This document shows positions 56,789 to 64,000 of a stretch of DNA of 64,000 nt, piece by piece; position 1 is the first letter of the stretch; every line of letters begins with the position of its first letter. Origin of the DNA: Thelephora terrestris (taxonomy: Eukaryota; Basidiomycota; Agaricomycetes; Thelephorales; Thelephoraceae); the NCBI GenBank assembly GCA_015956445.1, contig WIUZ02000007.1:1426001-1490000 (forward strand), in the 5' to 3' direction. The notes beneath the pieces are model-generated. The model made no database searches. It was not told the origin of the DNA and was given only the letters and a program-made list of their open reading frames with translations. Both the position numbers and the translations under genes were made by a program.

Positions 56789-59700
56789 TGTCAGGGCCAC
56801 TCTACCCCAACAACTACCAGTTCACTGAGCCGACTCCGCAGAGTACTCACTAGTCCGACTAGCTTGTGAGAGAACGATCACGTCTCTATTCTTCCGGTAG
56901 GTTGTCCGAGGTCACTGCAAGTCAGGTCGAAATCCTAAAGAGAAACCCAACCTAAACCGTACTTCGTTCGGTTTAACAAACAAGGGTTGATCCCTACAAC
57001 AGGATTGATGACTCCACCAGTTGATCGACTGGACGCTCGAGGTGTTCTAATATGACTGCGGAGAGTCTATAGTTACGAGGCGCAGTTGACGCGCAGAGCG
57101 GGAGGGAGAGCAGATGGGGGATGTCTTGGATCAAACAAGAAACTCTGACTTGGCCTTAACTGCAACTGGGCTGAGAAGGGCAGAGGATTTCCTGAGGTAA
57201 CAAAACTAAGGTACTACGATACAGCCACAGTTGCTACTTATACTAAAGGAGTGGCCATGACGTCAATACCCTAATATACCCTTATCAAGTCCAGAACAAA
57301 GGGAGATAAGGAGTGTGTGAACGCTAAGTAAGGGAAGCGAACAAAGGTGACGCGTGGGAGAATAAAAGACAAAGGGCCTTACTAGCGTGTGAAGGATTGC
57401 ATAAAAGATAAGGAATGTCCGCATGAAACATAGGGGTAAAGATAACGCTAGTCCTAAAAAAAAAGGGGCATGGGGTCGTGAAAGTTCGTACCTGGGGATC
57501 TCACCCAAGGGCCAGGTGTCAATCTCCCTTTACATGGCCTCTGCCAGCTGGATTCGGGAGTAGAGACATTCAACATCCCTTGTTGTCTGTAGGCGGTAAC
57601 AGCATCACGGACAGGTGGCAACCTCAACGTACGTCCGAACATGAGGAGGTCGGGCCTAGACTCATGGGACATGAGGGATTACAGATTCGCCGGCGTTTCA
57701 CGCTAACGGCTGCTCCACATGCGCTGAGCTAACCAGAAGGTTCCTAAGGCGATGCTTCCGAATAGCGGCGAGTCCTTCCTCCGGTTAGGAGACTGTGATG
57801 TGACTGTCCACGTGTGTGATCAGGGTCCAGGGTTGATCGTAATCGTAAAGTCATGAGGGGTCGTAAAAAGGGGTTCGTGATGTCATAAAGGGGTCATCAG
57901 GGTCTTGAGACCTATTTTTAATGCGCGCGCGTTCTAGGCGTTCCGGAACGAAGTTCTTCCAAGGCCGTCCTGCGGGCCGAGGTGTCAGCTTGATGTAGTA
58001 AGCCAACGATGATGGTACAGGGGCGGAAGTTGATGTGACCCGGACCAATGAGGTTCGTCGAGGTAGGTCACGTGAAGGATCACCGATCTAGGCTATAAGA
58101 AGGACGTCTTCTTGGAGCCATCCTTGATCAGCAACACCAGCAACTTCCCCATCATCTTACCAAAACATGTCCTTCCCCAACAACCATACCTACAAAGTCG
58201 CCAATGGTATCTCCACCATCTCTCGCATCGACCGTCGTGCCGCCGCTCGCAAGACCTATGCCTGTGCAGCTGGGACTCCCTATACCACAGATGACCAGGT
58301 ATGGGGGAGACCTAGAGCTTCGTGTGTTTGCACTAACGCCTTCCTCTAGGTAGAGGAACGTTCTTTTGGTGTTTGCTGTCAAACTAACGGCTTCTAGATC
58401 TTGGAGGTTGTCACGGAAGTGGACGCCGAGCGTCTCAGGGCCTCATTTGAAGGGGTTAACCTGGGACGACGAGCTCTGGGTCCGTACGATTATTGCGGAG
58501 AAGGTGGCCTTCCAGATGAGGGGTAGGTTCGGAGAGTTGGAGCATCCGATCAAGAAGGAGCTCTGGTACACCCTTCAGAGGGGAATCTACAATCAGGACC
58601 TGTTGGAGCACGGAGCTACCGTTCCTCGGGCCGTCCGTCATGCTACCGCTTCCACTAGCCTTTTGTGGTCGCTCGTTCGGGAGGGGGAAAGCCGGGTAGG
58701 TTTTCCGTCTGAATATTCGAGTATGACTCTCGACTAATCAGACTGCCTAGGTGGAACGATTGGAGCGTGAGGTGAAAGAGGCGAAAGCAGACGTCCTTCG
58801 TTTATCAGCGGAGGGTCTTCAAATGAAGGAGACCTTGGCAGCCTTCCAACAGGGAACGAACGAGGCGTTAGAGGCAATGGTCGCCAATCATCAGGAGTTG
58901 ATCGCAGGGTTGAAGGTTCGGGACAACAACATTAAGGGGGTGTTGGCCAGGAGGGATGAAAAGGTAATGCCTCTTTCATCATTGCTTAGAATGATGGAAG
59001 CTGACATTTCCTAGACCGAAGAACTCGAGAACGTGGTGGCTGTGTTGACCGCGCAGGTCGAGTCCTTGCAGGACAAGACCTGTAATTGCAAGGAGGGTCC
59101 CAAATTGGTTGGTGAGGGGACAGCCGATGTTCCATTCGAGTTGGAGTACGCCGACGAGGTGGTACTCCCATCGCCTAACCCGTCGTCCTATGCGACGCCT
59201 CCGATCGAGAACTCTGTTCCCGTCCCGACTCCGGCTCCAGCTTCCACCTTGGCCGCTTCCGACAAGGAGAACTGTGGGCGCTGCGTCTTGCAGCCGATCC
59301 ATCAGTTGGTGAAGATCGAGGATGAGGTCATGGAGGTTGACCGAGCTGAAGATGCTCCGAGGGTCGCCGAGGTACGTCCGGTGACTAAGGGGCAACGTTG
59401 CAAACGCTCTCGACGCCGTCCTGCTCATCGCATGGCTCCATCGGCTTACCCATACCCGCGTCCAGTTGAGTCAGATGGTGACCAGTCTGGTCGAGATAGG
59501 GGACGAGAGTTCCGCTATCGGATCAACCGCCCCTACCGACAGGTCGAGTCGGAGATCCAGCTTCGCCACCAGCTTCGACTCGCAAGACAGGATTCCGCCC
59601 AGGGGTCCGACGAGGGAGACGGAGGGTCGCTTGCCGACTACGTCGATAGTGCTGTCGAGCAGTCACCCGGTGATGGAGATGTGGGACCAGGTGTTCCGCA

Positions 59701-60083
59701 GTTCGGTGACATCTGGGAGGCTGATCGGTCCGCTCGAAGGCATCTCTTCCTATCGGCTTGAACTGGTTGTTCAGCTGAGTGCCAAAGATGGTGACGCCAT
59801 GTTTGGGGAGGTCCTCGCAAGGAGGGGCCAGCACTTCGATCTCCGGGATGGAAGGGTGATGACCATGAGGCCTGCCGTAGATAGAGTCGACTTTTGAGGA
59901 CGTTGTATAAGCATTAGTATAGCCATGTTGTTCCGTATTGCCGTGAATGTATGCGCGTTTTGTGTGTTTTGAATGAATGGTGTGAAGGATAAGGAGTGTA
60001 AAGCATTCAAACATAAGAAGTGGTAAGAAGAGTTCGAAGAAAGAGCGTGTTATAAAAAGTTTAAAAATACCATGTTCCTGACA
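56789..60083 (+). mobile_element. TGTCAG-family element C1, inside the chromovirus
   Basis: 3295 bp, starts TGTCAGGGCCACTC and ends ATGTTCCTGACA, perfect 5-bp target duplication CTTAC (56784-56788 and 60084-60088). It is the same subfamily as C2 (34609-40873), with near-identical ends and gene. Being inside a young retrotransposon, it moved recently. The left 450 bp appear to be transcribed outward (TATA-like element near 57240 on the minus strand); the coiled-coil gene begins at 58167. It carries the word CATCCCTTGTTGTC at about 57570, shared with C2 and F. No mobility enzyme and no terminal repeats beyond TGTCAGG/CCTGACA. Confidence 0.85.
58167..59897 (+). pseudogene. Coiled-coil gene of element C1, probably broken
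   Basis: Begins MSFPNNHTYKVANGISTISR at ATG 58167 and shows the same exon order as the C2 gene: DDELW-type domain (58440-58700), coiled coil (58751-58965, VERLEREVKEAKADVLRLSA), CNC motif (59088), Pro-rich linker, then a basic patch (KRSRRRPAHR) and acidic tail (59280-59761). A second tail frame ends at 59897. Compared with C2 the frame is not maintained throughout, so this copy is probably not functional. The predicted product is a coiled-coil protein with a charged tail; no enzyme signature. Confidence 0.5.
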
Positions 60084-63000
60084 CTTACACGGCACCAAAT
60101 TCACGGTTAGAACCGACCATCGCGCTCTAATACATTTCATGAAACAGAGAAACCTATCGGCAAGACAACATCGATGGTTAGATGTATTAAGTGAGTTCGA
60201 CTTCGAGATAGAATACATACCGGGGGAAACCAACGGTTTCGCGGACGCCCTCTCGAGAATCTATAGTGACGAGGTCCCGGGCGTCGAACGAGCATCCAGT
60301 GAACTCGTTGAGGACCGAGACGAATTAAAAACATACCAATCGGTTAGAGTCTCACCCGTGTATGTCGAGACGTACCTACTCTCGCTGGTAAACGCAGAAT
60401 TCAGGCGATCGTCCCGACTGGCGAACAAATCGAGTCCCGACTATAGAGAGACTCGAGGCCGTAAGTCAAACAAAGGTCCCGATAACCTTAAGGGGGAGTC
60501 ACCGGAGGATGGCATGGCTGGACGTACCGGCAGGACAGTCGAGATCGTGCAATCGAGCCCTGAGACCGCCGGGACGCTAGTTTGGACGGGACAGAGGGAG
60601 GAACACTCTCATCTGTTGGAAGTGTCCAGTAGCGTTGGACAGTCGTTCCCGGGATGCATCCGAGGGAAGTATCAGGAAGATACATTCTTCGAGCAGATCC
60701 TAAGAAACCCGAGTGAATTCAGTAATTTCGCGGTGGAAGAGGGACTCATTTACTTCGTTTCTGAAGGCATAAAAGTCCTAGCGATCCCCGATGTGAAGAT
60801 TAACGGCCAAGGGGTTCGGGAACTCCTTATCCGGCAAGGACACTTGATTTTGGCTCACCTGGGTGCAGAGAAGACGGCGGCATATCTTCGAGACCAAGTC
60901 TGGTGGAAGACGATGGTCAGCGACATTGATAAATATTGCCGGTCGTGCCATACTTGCGCGACCAGCAAACCTCAAAGCGGTAAACCTCAAGGGAAGTTAA
61001 AGACAATGCCTGTGCCGTCGCGACCCTGGCAATACATCGGGATCGACTTTGTGGGTCCACTCCCTGAATCATCTAATCGGACGGGAAGTTACGATATGAT
61101 CTGTGTCATAATAGACATATTGACTTCGATGGTGCACCTGGTACCCTCGCTACAGACATACCGAGCAACGGACATCGCGGAATTAATATTTGATTTGGTG
61201 TACAAGTTGCACGGACTGCCTGAACGAATAATCAGCGACCGGGACTCTTTATTCACATCAAAGTTCTGGAGACGTCTACACAAGCTACTAAATACTGAGC
61301 TTCGTATGTCATCAGCATTTCATCCTCAAACAGACGGAGCCACGGAACGCGCGAACTGTACTATGACGCAAATGATCCGGCAATGCGTGGGACCCGATCA
61401 GAAGGATTGGGCAGTGAAGCTACCGGCCGTGGAATTCGCAATGAATTCGGCAAGGTCGAGCACCACAGGGTTTTCACCGTTCCAATTAAATTATGGTCAA
61501 AATCCGAGCTCCCTGATCTGGAAAGTGGAAGACGAATTTCCAGGAGTACAGGCATTCGCAGAACAAATGAAATTGGCTGTCATGAGAGCGCATGACGCGA
61601 TAATCTCAGCCAGAGTCGAAAACACTGTTCAGGCTAATAGGAAGCGGGCGAATGCTAATTATAAAGCAGGAGATCTCGTGTACTTATCGACGAGGAACAT
61701 ATCTCTACCTAAGGGATTAGCCCGAAAATTGGCACCTAAGTACCTGGGCCCCTTCAAGATCTCAGAGGTCCTAAAGGAGGGCGCGACTTACCGGCTTGAT
61801 CTAAGTGAGGAACTCACCAAAAGAGGGATCAACCCTGTGTTTCACACTTCGTTATTGAAACCGCACGTGCCTAATGATGACCGACGTTTTCCTGGACGTC
61901 TCCCGTCTCAGATTCCCGGATTCGGCAAGCGCCAAGACGAGTGGGTCGTCGAGGCGATAGTGGATCATCAAGGAAAGGGTATCAACAGTGAATTTCAAAT
62001 ACAGTGGAAAGCGGGGGATACGACGTGGGCACCCTATCGGGAAGTGGCTCACCTGATGGCGATGGAACGTTACTGCGAACTTATGGGTGTCGCAAGTCCA
62101 GATGACCTCCCCACTAAGCGAGATAGTGGGAAATCTGAGGTTCGCGAGGCAGTTATATATTCCGTGAGGCTATCGAATACAGGTTATAAGGAAGGGGTCG
62201 AGTCCAGAGGGGATCTCGACATCCCCAAGATGCCCCACGAACTCTCTCACCGCGAATTCATCGCTTGCTCTACCTATGCCCAGCGTCTCCGCGACGCTAA
62301 CCGAGGATTGTGTCCGCTCCCCAGTGGCCCACCCCCTCCGGGTTACGACGACTACATCGTCTTGGTGTCAAACCAGGGCTTCCCCTCCGACACTCGCGAC
62401 GTATCCTACTCGAGCAGTCGCGACCCCCCTTACTACAACACCCACCAGGCCAACGACCCGACCGGTGCAATCAGCATGCCACCGGCAGCTTTTACCCACT
62501 TGATCAACTCCCAGGTCCGCACGATGGAATTAGCGACCGGGTATCGACCCAGGTACAATCACGCGAAGTCTAACTTCGGATGTCACGAGTATCCCCGCGG
62601 TCGTGGTCGCGGATACTTTAGGGGCCACGGAGTTGTCAACAGAGGGACTCGCGGACGTCCCATCCCCGGTGGAGATGGCAGCAACAGAAGGGCTCGCCCC
62701 TCGGCACAGGAGGAAGAGGAGGTCGTCAGGGCCTGTGAATCCGTCCGTCCCGCTAGGCAGGCCCCCGTCCCTCCCGTTGCAGCAGATCCTGTCTCCTCGG
62801 CTCCCGGATTGGCAAGCGGATCACGTCACGTTACCGGTGACGATAGCGGAGAAGAGTCTACCTCTGACAGCATCGGCACCCTCGGCAGCTCGGCAAGTAC
62901 CTTCTTGAGGGTTAGGGATGTCCCGGCCGAAGAGATGGTGGACGCGCTGTCCTGGAGGATGAGTGTGTTGGAAGGACGCGCAGCCAGGGTCTCCCTCGAG

Positions 63001-63164
63001 GAGGACGACGATATGGCGGACGCGGAAGGCGAACCGGCTGACGCGGCGGAAGTTGTGAAGGAATAAGGGGGTGAACCCTATGTTATTTATTTTCACCCAA
63101 TTTTTTTTCTCTAAACTACCCTACGGTGACGTGCAGCAGTGCCGGGTACTGCTGGGAGGGCGAG

Positions 63165-63451
63165 TGTAAGCGAAGCGTCATGCGCCTCTCTAAGCGGTGA
63201 CACCGGTCTGTAGTAGTTTAGCCACAAAGTTTATATTTCGTTCGAAACAGCAGGTCGTATACTAAATACCCAAAAGGTCTCGTATTACATAACCTAGCAG
63301 ACAGTATATAAAGTGTCTAGGTAGATTGGAAACGAGGACGCTTTCAACCAGTTCGCACCTGTGTGTTTACCTCTAAGTCTCAACTCGACTCGCGTGATTC
63401 GGAACTTCCCGACATCACTCCCGAGTCCCGATTCGAGCTCGAGGGTTCACA
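63165..63451 (+). repeat. 3' LTR of the chromovirus
   Basis: 287 bp, three transitions away from the 5' LTR. The purine-rich GGGAGGGCGAG just before it is a plausible polypurine tract. Confidence 0.9.
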
Positions 63452-64000
63452 GAGGATGTCCGCTACCTTTCTTCCATTCCCAACAACCATTCCTATGTTT
63501 CCCTATCCCCTCCTTCCCTTTGATTAGCACATCCCATCCCTATGTTACGCTATTCCCCTTCCATCCATCCCGACTCACTGTTATGCCTTTATATCATCCA
63601 CTTCTACGTCCCGCCCATATTGTTCTTGTCCACGGACTATCCCTCATTGTTTCTTGCTCCATCTATTCGTTCACTCTTCCTATCTACACGATTTTACTCT
63701 TTCATTTGGACTTTACTATTGGACACTTTCTATATCCACAAAGCACCTCTTCTAGTTAGATTTCCTTTCGTTCCACACTCCCTCTATCCCGACTTTTCCC
63801 TATTTCTCGCTACCCCTTTCTCTTGGCTTCCCGAGTTTCTATCAGAAGTCCCAAGGAGACTCCTCTTGCGCCTCAAGACAACCGAGGACGGTTGCTCTCT
63901 GAAGTCCCAAGGAGATGTCGTGACCGTATTTCGGACACTATCCGGAATCGCGACCTTCTCTCAACTATCGACAACTGCTGCGTGAGGTCTGGATGACTTC
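63452..64000 (+). other. Continuation of the older Ty3/gypsy fossil and right edge
   Basis: Begins with the second copy of the GAGGA target duplication and continues the sequence interrupted at 51597. It becomes pyrimidine-rich with no recognisable domain. Near the edge the word GAAGTCCCAAGGAGA occurs twice (about 63847 and 63901). Where the fossil ends cannot be seen. Confidence 0.45.

Larger units (their letters stand above)
51598..63451 (+). mobile_element. Chromodomain Ty3/gypsy retrotransposon (chromovirus), young, one nested insertion
   Basis: Identical-length LTRs (51598-51884 and 63165-63451, 287 bp) and a perfect 5-bp target duplication GAGGA (51593-51597, 63452-63456). Parts in order: charged Ser-rich N-terminal region 52.1-53.45 kb; Gag about 53.5-54.0 kb; zinc knuckle CFQCEQVGHSQRDC at 54.26 kb; protease (ALIDTGSMADFI) at 55.19 kb; reverse transcriptase with YLDD at 56.15 kb; RNase H around 56.6 kb and beyond the insertion; integrase 60.85-61.5 kb (TDGATERAN); chromodomain at 61.93-62.08 kb (WVVEAIVDHQGKGINSEF); then an unusual RG-rich tail to 63066. 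It looks whole apart from the nested element C1 (56789-60083). The LTRs differ at three positions of 287, so the insertion is recent. Confidence 0.93.

Noticed and set aside
36540-60083. Calling the TGTCAG elements LTR retrotransposons
   Set aside because: Left and right ends are not direct repeats of each other and no polymerase or integrase is visible. TG/CA ends and 5-bp duplications alone fit several classes, so the class is left open.

Overview
The window looks like a repeat-rich, probably heterochromatic or accessory, stretch of a filamentous basidiomycete genome (class Agaricomycetes). Signs of this are genes with many short introns (about 35-70 nt, GT-AG, CTGAC/CTAAC-like branch sites), KDZ transposase with its CxC2 cysteine cluster, an orphan protein family I know only from Agaricomycetes, chromodomain Ty3/gypsy elements, and CCCTAA/TTAGGG-type repeat tracts. 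I see no rRNA, tRNA or CRISPR. Most of the 64 kb is mobile DNA nested in mobile DNA.

Left part (1-15 kb), the only region with ordinary host genes. A 31-residue metallothionein-like gene (10 Cys) with a clear TATA box and three 25-26 bp upstream repeats lies at 1.6 kb. Two tail-to-tail genes (2.3-4.6 kb plus strand, 5.3-7.6 kb minus strand) encode proteins with two tandem BTB-like domains and a Cys-rich tail. A third, broken copy at 14.7-15.2 kb lies beside a young Ty1/copia element (8259-14319, 5-bp target duplication).

Middle part (15-30 kb). One KDZ transposase gene on the minus strand runs from 29.8 kb down to 17.3 kb and has been split by three later events: two solo copia LTRs (both with perfect 5-bp duplications) and a block of about 8 kb carrying two tandem copies of an unfamiliar divergent gene pair. 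One of these copies is itself invaded by a 3.7 kb nearly perfect palindrome (21472-25154) whose arms carry telomere-like CCCTAA tracts.

Right part (30-64 kb). Five decayed tandem copies of a Cyc8/Ssn6-type TPR segment (30.4-31.6 kb) are followed by an Agaricomycete orphan gene (32.5-44.0 kb) that has taken a four-level insertion: gene, palindrome B, element C2, element Cp. Then come two CACTGGGG-ended DNA elements with 3-bp duplications (45349-45817; 48817-50041), another member of the TGTCAG element family (45867-48268) with an apparently intact 366-aa gene, a 5'-truncated Ty3/gypsy fossil, and inside it a young chromodomain Ty3/gypsy element (51598-63451), itself hit by a fourth TGTCAG-family copy (56789-60083).

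The best candidate for something undescribed is this TGTCAG family: four copies of about 2.4-3.3 kb, TG...CA ends, 5-bp target duplications, no long terminal repeats, no recognisable transposase, integrase or reverse transcriptase, and a spliced coiled-coil gene behind what looks like a divergent promoter. The order of insertion can be read from nesting and from target duplications. Boundaries given to the base were read directly; those marked approximate were not.
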